A stretch of DNA of 64,000 bases from NCBI RefSeq assembly GCF_000515315.1, contig NZ_KI911562.1:2823220-2887219 (forward strand), written 5' to 3'. The stretch's first letter is position 1. The number at the start of each line of letters is the position of its first letter. This document shows, in pieces, positions 54,456 to 62,976 of the stretch. A program made the position numbers and the translations under genes. The notes beneath the pieces were generated by a model. That model had not been told where the DNA came from and ran no database searches. It worked only from the letters and a program-made list of their open reading frames with translations. This DNA is from Asinibacterium sp. OR53. Lineage in GTDB: Bacteria > Bacteroidota > Bacteroidia > Chitinophagales > Chitinophagaceae.

Positions 54456-56865
54456 GCCTCCCACGCGTTTGTAGTTGTAATGTGTTGAATATCTCGTTTT
54501 CGGCTTTCCTGATATTTTCAATTCCTTTTATCAATGCATCGGAATTAAATGAAATGCTGTCTATTCCTTCTCTTACTAAAAAGCCTGCGAATGCCGGAAT
54601 ATCGCTGGGAGCTTGTCCGCATAAGCCAATTTTTACGCCTGCTTTTTTTGCTTTTCTGATTACAGTGGCTACCATTTCCATAGCAGCTTCGTCTTGTTCG
54701 TTGAATAATTCGCTTATGGTGGAAGAATCCCTGTCCACACCTAAAGTGAGCTGGGTAAGATCATTAGAACCAATGGAAAATCCATCAAATACCTGGGCGA
54801 ATTTTTCTGCCAGCAGCACATTGCTGGGTATCTCTGCCATTACATAAATTTCAAGATCGTTAGAGCCCTGTTCAAGCCCGAAATTTTTCATGACAGCAAT
54901 CACTTTGTTGCCTTCTTCTACCGTTCTGCAAAAGGGGATCATTATTTTCACATTTTTAAGCCCCATCTCATCCCGTACTTTGCGGATGGCTTCGCACTCC
55001 AGTCTGAAGCCTTGTTTATATGATTCATGATAGTACCTTGAAGCACCCCGGAAACCCAGCATTGGATTTTCTTCTTTCGGCTCAAATTCTTTTCCACCCA
55101 CCAGGTTAGCATATTCATTTGTTTTGAAATCACTCATCCGCACAATGACATCTTTTGGATAAAAAGCGGCCGAAATGGTGGCAATGCCTTCGGCCAGCTT
55201 ATCGATAAAATATTTTTCTTTATCAGGGTAACTATGAGTCAGCTCTTCTATTTTTTGTTTTGCTTCGGTGTCTTTTAGCTGCTTGAATTTTACCAGTGCC
55301 ATCGGATGTATGCGAACGGTATGTGTAATGATGAATTCCATCCGCATAAGTCCTACACCGTCATTGGGATAGAAAGAAAGTTTAAAGGCTTTGTCAGGAT
55401 CTCCGGTAATCAGCATCACTTCAGTAGATTCGGGTTTGCTGATCTTTGAAAAGTCCAGCTCCAATTCTTCAAAATCGGCTTTGCCTTCATATATAAAACC
55501 TGTTTCGCCCTCACAACAGGATATGGTGATGACGGCCCCATCGGAAATCTTTTCGGTCGCGTTTCCACATCCTACAATAGCCGGCACCCCCTGTTCCCGG
55601 GCAACAATAGAGGCGTGGCTTGTTCTCCCGCCTTTATTAGTAATAATGGCTGAAGCTTTTCTTAAAATTGGATCCCAATCCGGGCTGGTAAGATCGGTTA
55701 CAACAATTTCTCCGGGATTTAATTTGTATGATTCCTGCGGAGAGTCCAGGATTCTTGCTGTTCCAATTGCAATATTGCTGCCAACGGCTTCTCCTTCCGC
55801 AAGCAATCGTCCCTTTTTTTGTAATTTATATTCCTTTACAATAAGCGGATTCTTTTGTGTGTGCACAGTTTCCGGCCTTGCCTGGATAATGAACAACTCG
55901 CCAGTTTCACCATCCTTGGCCCATTCAATATCCATCGGTTTACCATAATGATCCTCAATAATCATTGCCCATTTAGCCAGCTTTGTTATTTCCGCATCTG
56001 TAAGTACATATTGTTCCTTTTTTTTCTTTTCGGTAACAATGTTTACTACGGGGGTATTTTCATCGTCACTGTAAATCATCGTTTTTTCCTTTTCTCCCAG
56101 CTTCTTTTGCAGGATAGCTTTTTTTTCTTGTAACAGGGTGGGTTTAAACACCAGGAATTCATCCGGTGTTACTGTTCCCTGAACAATGTTTTCTCCCAGG
56201 CCCCATACACCGGCAATATGTATCACATTCCGAAAGCCCGATTCAGGTTCCAGGGTAAATATTATGCCGGAAGAGGCTTTGTCGGACCGAACCATTTTCT
56301 GAATTCCTACTGATAACAAAACTTTGTTGTGGGCAAAGCCATTGTCCTCCCGGTATTTAATGGCCCGATTCGTGTAAAGTGATGTAAAACATTTTTTTAC
56401 AGCGCTTAGTACCGCTTCATCTCCTTTGATATTGAGGTATGATTCATGCTGTCCTGCAAAACTGGCCTGTGGCAGATCTTCGGCAGTAGCGCTGCTGCGA
56501 ACGGCTACCGCTGAAAGATGTTCCCCGCATAGCTCGTGGTATGCCTGTGTAATAGCCAATTCAAGATCGGCGGATAGCGCTGCTTTTAAAACCAGGTTTC
56601 TTGCTTCTGCACCTATCTTTTCAAGATTAGTAAAATTTTTTTTGTCAAGCTGCCCCATCAGTTCCTGCATGGGTACAAGAAGATTATTATGTTTCAGGAA
56701 TTCTTCGAATGCGAACGCTGTTGTAGCAAAACCATTGGGAACAGGAATACCCTTTGAGGAAAGTTTTGAATGCATTTCGCCCAAGGATGCATTCTTGCCC
56801 CCAACCACTGCTACATCGTCAATAGTAATTTCATGGAACTTTTTGATTAATTGATACTTTTCCAT
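54448..56865 (-). CDS. ppsA: Phosphoenolpyruvate synthase
   Basis: Cytosolic enzyme making PEP from pyruvate and ATP, the entry step of gluconeogenesis from pyruvate. The 805 residues show the ATP-grasp opening VVGGKNASLGEM and AVRSSATAEDLP. The phospho-histidine motif GGRTSHASIVAREQG has His417, and the C-terminal TIM barrel ends with KIGLCGQAPSDIPAFAGFL carrying the catalytic Cys. An unusual feature is its place as the last gene after a universal stress protein gene (12 bp gap) and an eRF1-like gene. Confidence 0.95.
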   Translation of the reverse strand: MEKYQLIKKFHEITIDDVAVVGGKNASLGEMHSKLSSKGIPVPNGFATTAFAFEEFLKHNNLLVPMQELMGQLDKKNFTNLEKIGAEARNLVLKAALSADLELAITQAYHELCGEHLSAVAVRSSATAEDLPQASFAGQHESYLNIKGDEAVLSAVKKCFTSLYTNRAIKYREDNGFAHNKVLLSVGIQKMVRSDKASSGIIFTLEPESGFRNVIHIAGVWGLGENIVQGTVTPDEFLVFKPTLLQEKKAILQKKLGEKEKTMIYSDDENTPVVNIVTEKKKKEQYVLTDAEITKLAKWAMIIEDHYGKPMDIEWAKDGETGELFIIQARPETVHTQKNPLIVKEYKLQKKGRLLAEGEAVGSNIAIGTARILDSPQESYKLNPGEIVVTDLTSPDWDPILRKASAIITNKGGRTSHASIVAREQGVPAIVGCGNATEKISDGAVITISCCEGETGFIYEGKADFEELELDFSKISKPESTEVMLITGDPDKAFKLSFYPNDGVGLMRMEFIITHTVRIHPMALVKFKQLKDTEAKQKIEELTHSYPDKEKYFIDKLAEGIATISAAFYPKDVIVRMSDFKTNEYANLVGGKEFEPKEENPMLGFRGASRYYHESYKQGFRLECEAIRKVRDEMGLKNVKIMIPFCRTVEEGNKVIAVMKNFGLEQGSNDLEIYVMAEIPSNVLLAEKFAQVFDGFSIGSNDLTQLTLGVDRDSSTISELFNEQDEAAMEMVATVIRKAKKAGVKIGLCGQAPSDIPAFAGFLVREGIDSISFNSDALIKGIENIRKAENEIFNTLQLQTRGRLI

Positions 56866-56877
56866 CTTAAATAAAGT

Positions 56878-57708
56878 TTATTCATGAATAGTCATGATGG
56901 GAATATGTGCGTGCAGCACCATATGTCTTGAATGACTGTGCCGGAAAAGCCGGCTGATAAAGTCATGATTTTTGGGGATGATGATCAGCAGATCTAGTTT
57001 ATTCTGTTCGGCAAATTCAATGATCGCGTCCTCTATGTTAGTATGGGTGAGGTAATGGAATGTGGGGCTGGTGGCTCCAAGCATTTTTCGGAGGCGTCTC
57101 AATTCGATCTCTGTTTCCCATTCAGCTTCAGGATTGGAGGGTTCATTACGTACATAGAGTATGTGTAGTTCAGCATTGAATTCTTTAACAAGCTGTTTTA
57201 TTTCTTCTGCATGCACAGATTCATTTACATCCCTGAAGTCACAAGCGAATCCTATTTTCTTGATATCTTTAAATTTTGTGTCAGCAGGGACTAAGATCAA
57301 CGGCCATTCTAATTCATTCATGGCCTTGAAACTCCTGGCTCCCAGGAAGAATCTATCAACTGCATCGGCACTTTCAGTACCCATAACTACGGCATAAGGT
57401 TTGAGCCGGTTACTATATTGCTCTATCTCTGTAACGACATCGCCCAATTTTGCTTCCACATGGATAATTATTTTATCCTGAAGCCGGTTCAGCATTTGTT
57501 CTTTGATAGCCGATAGTCGTATACCGACCTCCTCTTCTATATCATCCAAATAGGTTGAAAGGAGTGGGCCTTCAGTCATTGTAACAGGTATACTGTATAC
57601 ATGCAATATGTTCAGGTTGGCTCCGATACATAAGGCCATATCTGCAGCATAATCAACAGCATTTAAGGAAATAGGCGAGAAATCAGTTGGGGCAATAATC
57701 GTTTTCAT
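56878..57708 (-). CDS. Tandem universal stress protein
   Basis: A 276-residue cytosolic protein with two UspA folds. The first (about 1-145) begins MKTIIAPTDFSPISLNAVDYA and has a nucleotide-loop-like MGTESADAVDRFFLGARS. The second (about 150-276) has IGFACDFRDVNESVHAEEI and a degenerate loop (FRHSHSRHMVLHA) lacking the usual GxxG pattern. Only the first domain is likely to bind nucleotide. Spacing of 19 bp after the eRF1-like gene and 12 bp before ppsA indicates one operon. Confidence 0.92.
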   Translation of the reverse strand: MKTIIAPTDFSPISLNAVDYAADMALCIGANLNILHVYSIPVTMTEGPLLSTYLDDIEEEVGIRLSAIKEQMLNRLQDKIIIHVEAKLGDVVTEIEQYSNRLKPYAVVMGTESADAVDRFFLGARSFKAMNELEWPLILVPADTKFKDIKKIGFACDFRDVNESVHAEEIKQLVKEFNAELHILYVRNEPSNPEAEWETEIELRRLRKMLGATSPTFHYLTHTNIEDAIIEFAEQNKLDLLIIIPKNHDFISRLFRHSHSRHMVLHAHIPIMTIHE

Positions 57709-57727
57709 ATAAGTTCTTTATTGGCAG

Positions 57728-58822
57728 TTAATAATAACATACTAATGCAATGTGCTGGTAGTTCTTGAGCGCGTTCTTTTCAACAAATTCTACATCGCCG
57801 CCACTCTCTAATACTTTTTCAATTATATTATCTACAGGGTTTTTAATGGGAGAAAATTTATTGTAAGTATTCCTGGTAGGGATTGATGAATTTTTGCTAC
57901 GGTCTGTATATTTATAATCCTTCTCCACGATTAATAAACGGCCTTTATGATTGATGGCCTCTTTCCAGACATCGCGTATACCGGTAGCCAGCTTTTTTTT
58001 ATCTGCTGCAGCTTCCAGCTGGCTTATTAAATTCTTTTGTGTCACTTTTTCCCATTCATCTGTATAGGGGCGCAATATTTCGTACAACTGCTCAATATTG
58101 GCATCTTCGTAATTACCATAGATATAGTCGGTAATAAAGTTTGAATGCTTGGTAATACTTTTAAAATGACCGATCATTTTTTCAACACCCATGACGAAAA
58201 GAGGTTGGTGATATGAGTGGAGGATAATGTCCAATGTATTATCAATATGATGCAGGAACTTATCCATTATTGTTTCCCTGCGGCGGGGTATATCGGTAAA
58301 GTTGGCCACTCTTTCAGGAATGTCATTATACACTTCATAGACAGAAGGGAGTGAGTCTGACATTATTTTAATGAGTTTCCCGGAGTCTCCCAAATACATT
58401 TTGCTTTCTTTGCCATTTATCTGAAGTGCCAGGAATTGATGGTTTGTTTTTTTGTTATACACCAGCTTGCGGATATCAAAGGAATCATCGACAATAATTT
58501 TAGATTCAACAGCGATATCGAGATATAATACTTTTTCAAAGACCGGTGATACATAGATTACAATACTCTTTTTATTCGTGCTGAAATTCAGGTTGCCGAT
58601 CAATTCCTGAAGTTTTTGCAGCATCAGCTTAACGATATCTTCCGAATAAGACTTTCTTAATTCATGTTCTACACAGCTTGCTGCATTGTTCAAAGAATGG
58701 TATAGTTCTGCTTTTGCATTCATTTTGGGTTCGAATGGGAGAGTAACGGAAACGGCAGGGTGATAATAACCGGCTTTTGTCTCTTTTTTATATTTAAACT
58801 TTGGAGTAATTATCCTGTTCAT
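57728..58822 (-). CDS. Bacterial eRF1-like (baeRF) domain protein
   Basis: A 364-residue protein resembling the bacterial archaeo-eukaryotic-release-factor-like (baeRF) group, thought to act on stalled or hibernating ribosomes. Visible clues are the GNLNFSTNKKSIVIYVSP stretch near residue 75, and FLALQINGKESKMYLG. A middle eRF1 domain-2-like region is present, and the C-terminal LESGGDVEFVEKNALKNY is similar to the eRF1 domain 3 end. It has no GGQ peptidyl-hydrolase motif. It heads the usp-ppsA operon, a context that fits low-energy or low-oxygen stress. Confidence 0.72.
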   Translation of the reverse strand: MNRIITPKFKYKKETKAGYYHPAVSVTLPFEPKMNAKAELYHSLNNAASCVEHELRKSYSEDIVKLMLQKLQELIGNLNFSTNKKSIVIYVSPVFEKVLYLDIAVESKIIVDDSFDIRKLVYNKKTNHQFLALQINGKESKMYLGDSGKLIKIMSDSLPSVYEVYNDIPERVANFTDIPRRRETIMDKFLHHIDNTLDIILHSYHQPLFVMGVEKMIGHFKSITKHSNFITDYIYGNYEDANIEQLYEILRPYTDEWEKVTQKNLISQLEAAADKKKLATGIRDVWKEAINHKGRLLIVEKDYKYTDRSKNSSIPTRNTYNKFSPIKNPVDNIIEKVLESGGDVEFVEKNALKNYQHIALVCYY

Positions 58823-59035
58823 AGCTATAGATTTTAGAAACCTAAATTACTTGCTGCACTATTTAAAAACACTGATACGCATCACCGGCTATATTGATTA
58901 TCCTCATTTGGTATTGACGTCATATAATCTCTTTTGTGGTTAAAGAAAAAGCTGGTTTTTCAATTACTATATGCCATGATGACTCGTAAGATTAGGTAGT
59001 AAAGTGCTTGTGTTTTCTTTTTGAATAGACCTCGT
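58823..59035. other. Upstream region of the stress operon
   Basis: About 210 bp, presumably holding the promoter of the eRF1-like operon. It includes the 8-bp palindrome TGACGTCA near 58914. No full TAnnTTTG box on the minus strand and no gene. Confidence 0.4.
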
Positions 59036-59122
59036 TCATATGCTGACGGCGTTAAAAACTGCTTCGGGCGTTTGATCTACCCAAAAAGCTATAGTAAAAT
59101 CTGAAGTTGATATATTTTTCAT
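59036..59122 (-). pseudogene. Remnant of an SRPBCC/AHSA1-like gene (N-terminus only)
   Basis: A 28-codon frame reads MKNISTSDFTIAFWVDQTPE and ends NAVSI-stop. It closely resembles the first beta strand and helix of SRPBCC (START-like) domain proteins (DQTPEEVFxAI is the typical pattern), but the frame stops where the domain should continue. It looks like a truncated gene; its rest is not in the flanking sequence. Confidence 0.55.
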
Positions 59123-59150
59123 TTGCTTGCTTTTGTTATTGCGGCTGTGA

Positions 59151-59378
59151 GCTGCTGTTGTATATATTGTGTCTATTAAAGCTACCGGCAACACTCCTAT
59201 AGAATATGCACAAAGAGTAAAAATCGAGTCTGCAAAAAAGACTTTGGAAAGCACCCGCAAAACTATTAATGAGGTGATGTATGAAGTTGGTTATTCAGAT
59301 ATAAAAGCTTTTAGAGAACTATTTAGAAAGATAACCGGCTTGTCGCCACTTGAATATAAAAACAAATATAATCAATGA
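59151..59378 (+). pseudogene. Remnant of an AraC-family regulator (C-terminal HTH)
   Basis: About 75 codons encode the end of an AraC/GlxA-type DNA-binding domain: KATGNTPIEYAQRVKIESA, INEVMYEVGYSD, then FRELFRKITGLSPLEYKN. The domain normally needs about 100 residues and a regulatory N-terminal half, which are missing; an in-frame stop (TGA, 59148-59150) precedes it. It probably is a deletion relic beside the SRPBCC remnant. Confidence 0.75.
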
Positions 59379-59492
59379 GTTTCCTGCGTGTGTTAACTGG
59401 AGAGGATGACTTTCCACCGAAAAACCGCATGTTTTCAATGGATATCTTCTCCGTTTATCAAATACCTGTCCGGTAAATCCCTTAGTCTGCGC

Positions 59493-59500
59493 TACCTTTG
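59493..59500 (+). promoter_or_regulatory. Candidate -7 box before the ABC exporter gene
   Basis: TACCTTTG, identical to the nusB -7 box, followed by GGGGGC and the ATG at 59507. No TTTG is present at the right -33 spacing. If used, the message would have almost no leader. Confidence 0.35.
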
Positions 59501-59506
59501 GGGGGC

Positions 59507-61333
59507 ATGGCACCTTTATCTTCTTTACGTAAATATTTCTGGAAATACCGTGTACGCTTTATAGTAGGTACCCTGTTTGTTGTATTCTCCAACTATTTTG
59601 CCGTATTGGCGCCACAGATAACCGGTTTTGTGGTGAACCTGGTACAGCAGCGATTGCCCGGCGCGAGGCCGGTTGTTTCCAAACCGGTACATGATGTGCT
59701 GGTGCACCGGTTCATCACCTGGGTGCAATCGGCACAGTTCAGTTTTGGCTGGCTCATCGCCGTTTGCAGCCTCACCATTTTATTGCTGGCCATACTGCGC
59801 GGTATTTTCATGTTCTTCATGCGCCAGACCATCATTGTCATGAGCCGGCATATTGAATACGACCAGAAGAATGAAATTTTTAAACATTACCAGCGGCTCG
59901 ATACGAATTTCTACAAGACCCACAGCACCGGCGACCTCATGAACCGGATGACGGAAGACGTGAGCCGTGTGCGGATGTACACCGGTCCCGCCATCATGTA
60001 CCTGATCAACCTCGTAACCCTCATTGGATTTTGCGTGATGAATATGCTGCGTAAAGATGTGTCGTTAACACTCTATGTACTGGCGCCATTGCCACTGCTG
60101 GCCATCACCATCTATTTTGTAAACAGCATCATCAACAAAAAAAGCGAAAGGATACAGGCGCTTTTGTCAGACCTCACCACCAATGCCCAGGAATCGTATT
60201 CCGGTATACGCGTGATCAAATCTTTTGTGCAGGAAAAAGCCATGCTCGGTTTCTTCACCAGGAACAGCGAAGCATATAAAAAGAATGCCGTGAGCCTGGC
60301 CAGGGTCGAAGCCATTTATTTCCCCAGTATGGCACTGATGATTGGACTCAGCACGTTGGTCACCATACTGATAGGAGGTGTACAGGCCCTGCACGACAGC
60401 AGCAAGATCGGACTGATCGTTGAATTCGTCATCTATATTAACATGCTCACTTTCCCGGTAAGCGCCATCGGGTGGACGGCCAGCATGATCCAGCGGGCTT
60501 CGGCTTCCCAAAGAAGGATCAATGAATTCCTGCTCACCGAGCCTACCATTGCCAATCTTCCCGAAGCCCAGCAGGTAAAGGTTTCCGGCGATATTGTATT
60601 CGATGCAGTAAATTTTATTTATCCGCATACCGGTATCAACGCCGTCAAACAATTCAGCTTGCGGATTGCGAAAGGAGAGAAGGTGCTGGTATTGGGCAGA
60701 ACCGGCAGTGGTAAAACCACCCTTGCGCAGTTGTTGTTGCGTTTTTACGATCCGCAGGAAGGGAAGATCACCATTGGCGGCAACGATATCCGTACGATGG
60801 ACCTCAAATCTTTCCGCGACCAGGTGAGTTATGTGCAACAGGATGTGTTCCTGTTCAGCGATACGGTGCGTGACAATATCAGCTTTGGACTGGCCGCACC
60901 TGCATCGGAAGAACGGGTAATGGAAGCCGCTGCTTTTGCCAGCGTACACAAAGAAATACAGGGCTTTGCCAAAGGTTATGAAACCATGATCGGAGAGCGG
61001 GGGGTAACATTAAGTGGTGGCCAGAAACAGCGGATATCCATTGCCCGCGCGTTGATCAAAAACCCCGAGATCGTAGTGTTCGACGATTGCCTGAGCGCCG
61101 TGGATGCCAAAACAGAACACGTTATTATTGGTAACCTCTACCGATACCTGCACGATAAAACCGCTATCATCATCACCCATCGCATATTCTCCTCTTTCCC
61201 TTTTCATAAGATCGTCGTGCTGGACAATGGCGAGCTGTTGGAAATGGGTACACACGAGGAACTGATGGCCGCCAATGGCTATTATGCCGAGTTATACCGG
61301 CTCCAACTGACCGAAGAAAAGGCCGAAGTATAA
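59507..61333 (+). CDS. ABC half-exporter of the MdlA/BmrC type
   Basis: A 608-residue fusion of a six-helix membrane domain (about 10-320) and an ATP-binding domain, probably exporting lipids or drugs across the inner membrane. Walker A GRTGSGKTT is near residues 397-405, signature LSGGQKQR, Walker B VVFDDCLSAVDAKTEH and the H-loop THRIFS. The residue after the Walker B Asp is Asp, not the usual catalytic Glu. This is the degenerate site seen in one half of heterodimeric exporters such as MdlA and BmrC. The expected partner half-gene is not adjacent. The ATG at 59507 is preferred over an in-frame TTG at 59498. Confidence 0.92.
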   Translation: MAPLSSLRKYFWKYRVRFIVGTLFVVFSNYFAVLAPQITGFVVNLVQQRLPGARPVVSKPVHDVLVHRFITWVQSAQFSFGWLIAVCSLTILLLAILRGIFMFFMRQTIIVMSRHIEYDQKNEIFKHYQRLDTNFYKTHSTGDLMNRMTEDVSRVRMYTGPAIMYLINLVTLIGFCVMNMLRKDVSLTLYVLAPLPLLAITIYFVNSIINKKSERIQALLSDLTTNAQESYSGIRVIKSFVQEKAMLGFFTRNSEAYKKNAVSLARVEAIYFPSMALMIGLSTLVTILIGGVQALHDSSKIGLIVEFVIYINMLTFPVSAIGWTASMIQRASASQRRINEFLLTEPTIANLPEAQQVKVSGDIVFDAVNFIYPHTGINAVKQFSLRIAKGEKVLVLGRTGSGKTTLAQLLLRFYDPQEGKITIGGNDIRTMDLKSFRDQVSYVQQDVFLFSDTVRDNISFGLAAPASEERVMEAAAFASVHKEIQGFAKGYETMIGERGVTLSGGQKQRISIARALIKNPEIVVFDDCLSAVDAKTEHVIIGNLYRYLHDKTAIIITHRIFSSFPFHKIVVLDNGELLEMGTHEELMAANGYYAELYRLQLTEEKAEV

Positions 61334-61379
61334 GGCAAAAGCGGCTTTTTGCGGGGTTTCCGGCAGGTTTTATGAAAAT

Positions 61380-61409
61380 TTTGGTAATTCAATAACAATC
61401 ATATATTTG
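61380..61409 (+). promoter_or_regulatory. Promoter of the DUF3276 gene
   Basis: TTTG at 61380-61383, 18 bases, then TATATTTG at 61402-61409: a full Bacteroidota match. Initiation would be near 61414, leaving a leader of about 30 bases before the GTG start at 61446. Confidence 0.75.
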
Positions 61410-61445
61410 TGTCACTCAAAAATTAACCAAACAAAATCTACAACT

Positions 61446-61889
61446 GTGTCGTACGAGAACAACGAAAAAAAAATGGAAAGTGTGTACAGCACACGTATCA
61501 GGGCAGGCAAAAGGAGGACGTATTTTTTTGATGTAAGGGCAACACGCGGTAATGATTATTTCCTGACCATTACAGAAAGCCGGAAACGCTTTGACAACAA
61601 CGGGTACGACAGGCACAAGATCTTCCTGTACAAAGAAGACTTCAACAAGTTCATCAAGGCACTGAACGAAGCCGTAGATTATGTAAAGACAGAACTGATG
61701 CCTGATTTTGATTTTGACGCTTTTAACCATGAATACAACGATGCCGAGGGTGAAGTAGTAGAAGTTGCGGAAGAAACCGCTGTAGTAAGCGAGCAACCAG
61801 TAACTGCTCCCGTTGCCGCAGCTGCTACTCCCATTGTTGATGCGGTAGCCGCATCCAACACCGCTTCGGAAGAAGTAGACAAATGGTAA
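61446..61889 (+). CDS. DUF3276/PurA-like nucleic-acid-binding protein
   Basis: Small Pur-alpha-like protein common in Bacteroidota, binding single-stranded DNA or RNA. The N-terminal repeat reads MESVYSTRIRAGKRRTYFFD, then RATRGNDYFLTITESRKRFD and HKIFLYKEDFNKFIKAL. An acidic and alanine/valine-rich tail follows (about residues 105-147). The GTG start at 61446 gives the family-typical N-terminus MSYENNEKKMES. The longer frame beginning at 61407 starts inside the promoter. A strong terminator follows. Confidence 0.9.
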   Translation: MSYENNEKKMESVYSTRIRAGKRRTYFFDVRATRGNDYFLTITESRKRFDNNGYDRHKIFLYKEDFNKFIKALNEAVDYVKTELMPDFDFDAFNHEYNDAEGEVVEVAEETAVVSEQPVTAPVAAAATPIVDAVAASNTASEEVDKW

Positions 61890-61914
61890 CCAGCCATAAA
61901 CTAATTGCTTATCC

Positions 61915-61943
61915 AAAAGCCGCTTTCACCAGCGGCTTTTTTT
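61915..61943 (+). terminator. Terminator after the DUF3276 gene
   Basis: Perfect 10-bp stem AAAAGCCGCT / AGCGGCTTTT with 6-base loop and a run of seven T. Confidence 0.92.
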
Positions 61944-61991
61944 ATGTGCGAATGATTTTGAATCTTTACATCCGAATTCAAATTGCCAGCT

Positions 61992-62477
61992 ATGATCCGC
62001 ATCTTTATTACCGGTGGAACCTTCGATAAGGAATACAATGAACTGAATGGAGAACTTTATTTTAAGAATACCCACATGCAGGAACTGCTGGAAAAGGGAA
62101 GGTGCCGGCTGGATGTTCAGATCCGCACCCTGATGATGATCGACAGCCTGGAAATGACCGATGAAGACAGGGACCTGATCGTACACCAGTGCATCCAATG
62201 TGAAGAAGACAAGATCGTTATCACCCATGGCACCGATACCATGTCTGTAACAGCCCGTGTGCTGGCAGAAAAAGTCAAGAACAAAACGATTGTACTCACA
62301 GGGGCCATGATCCCCATCAAATTCGGTAGTTCCGACGGCCTATTCAACCTGGGCGGGGCTTTAGCATTCGTGCAAACCCTGCCGCCCGGCGTTTATGTAG
62401 CCATGAACGGCCGTTGGTTCAATTGGGATAATGTACGCAAGAACAAACAGACCGGCGTATTTGAAGAAATAAAATAG
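61992..62477 (+). CDS. Single-domain asparaginase-like protein
   Basis: A 161-residue protein with only the N-terminal domain of type I/II L-asparaginase, which hydrolyses asparagine to aspartate and ammonia. Catalytic landmarks are GGTFDKEYNE (Thr10), the THGTDTM triad loop (Thr81, Asp82) and IVLTGAMIP. The C-terminal domain of normal asparaginases (about 330 residues) is missing and the frame ends in a clean TAG. Short proteins of this kind occur in other bacteria, so it may be a real subfamily with another substrate. The ATG at 61992 is chosen over an in-frame TTG at 61983. Confidence 0.85.
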   Translation: MIRIFITGGTFDKEYNELNGELYFKNTHMQELLEKGRCRLDVQIRTLMMIDSLEMTDEDRDLIVHQCIQCEEDKIVITHGTDTMSVTARVLAEKVKNKTIVLTGAMIPIKFGSSDGLFNLGGALAFVQTLPPGVYVAMNGRWFNWDNVRKNKQTGVFEEIK

Positions 62478-62489
62478 CCCGCAAATCGG

Positions 62490-62972
62490 TTACAGATTTT
62501 TCAGCATCCAAATGCCGCAGCCGCAGTGCCCGCTGTTTCCCATAGGAGCTGTAAGGTATTGAAAGCCAAATAGCTCATAAATGCCAACTGCTTTTTTTAA
62601 TTCAGGCATACTTTCAAGATAAACCCTTGAAAATCCTTTTGCTTTGGCGGTTTCCAAACATAAGTTGATCAGCTGTCTGCCGAGGCCCAATCCGCGTGCA
62701 GCAGGCGCCAGGTACATCTTCACCAGTTCGCAGGTATCTGCCGGCAATGCATTAGTAGGATAAATGCCCGCACCGCCCAATAGCGCTCCGTCTTTTTCCG
62801 CTACAAAATAGATGCTGGCGGGCTCAGCCTGGAAAGTTTCAAATAAATGATCGGTGGTTTCGTCGTAATAAACGGTTCCGGGCTTATTGGCGCCAAACTC
62901 TTCCAATGCCTTGCGAATGATGGAGGCAAGGGCTGCATTATCTGTTTGTGCTATTGGCCTGATGTTAACCAT
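62490..62972 (-). CDS. GNAT-family N-acetyltransferase
   Basis: Acetyl-CoA-dependent N-acetyltransferase, 160 residues, cytosolic. The acetyl-CoA-binding motif A reads ELVKMYLAPAARGLGLGRQL (residues about 84-103, with the RGxGxG type loop), followed by the helix and ESMPELKKAVGIYELFGF. The extra C-terminal GHCGCGIWMLKNL is typical of a GNAT subgroup. Substrate unknown. The ATG at 62972 leaves 4 bp to the pgi stop; the longer open frame to 63053 would overlap pgi and is rejected. Confidence 0.88.
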   Translation of the reverse strand: MVNIRPIAQTDNAALASIIRKALEEFGANKPGTVYYDETTDHLFETFQAEPASIYFVAEKDGALLGGAGIYPTNALPADTCELVKMYLAPAARGLGLGRQLINLCLETAKAKGFSRVYLESMPELKKAVGIYELFGFQYLTAPMGNSGHCGCGIWMLKNL

Positions 62973-62976
62973 TGAT

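Noticed and set aside
59498..59507. TTG start for the ABC exporter
   Set aside because: It would add three residues inside a putative -7 box. The ATG at 59507 gives a normal N-terminus.
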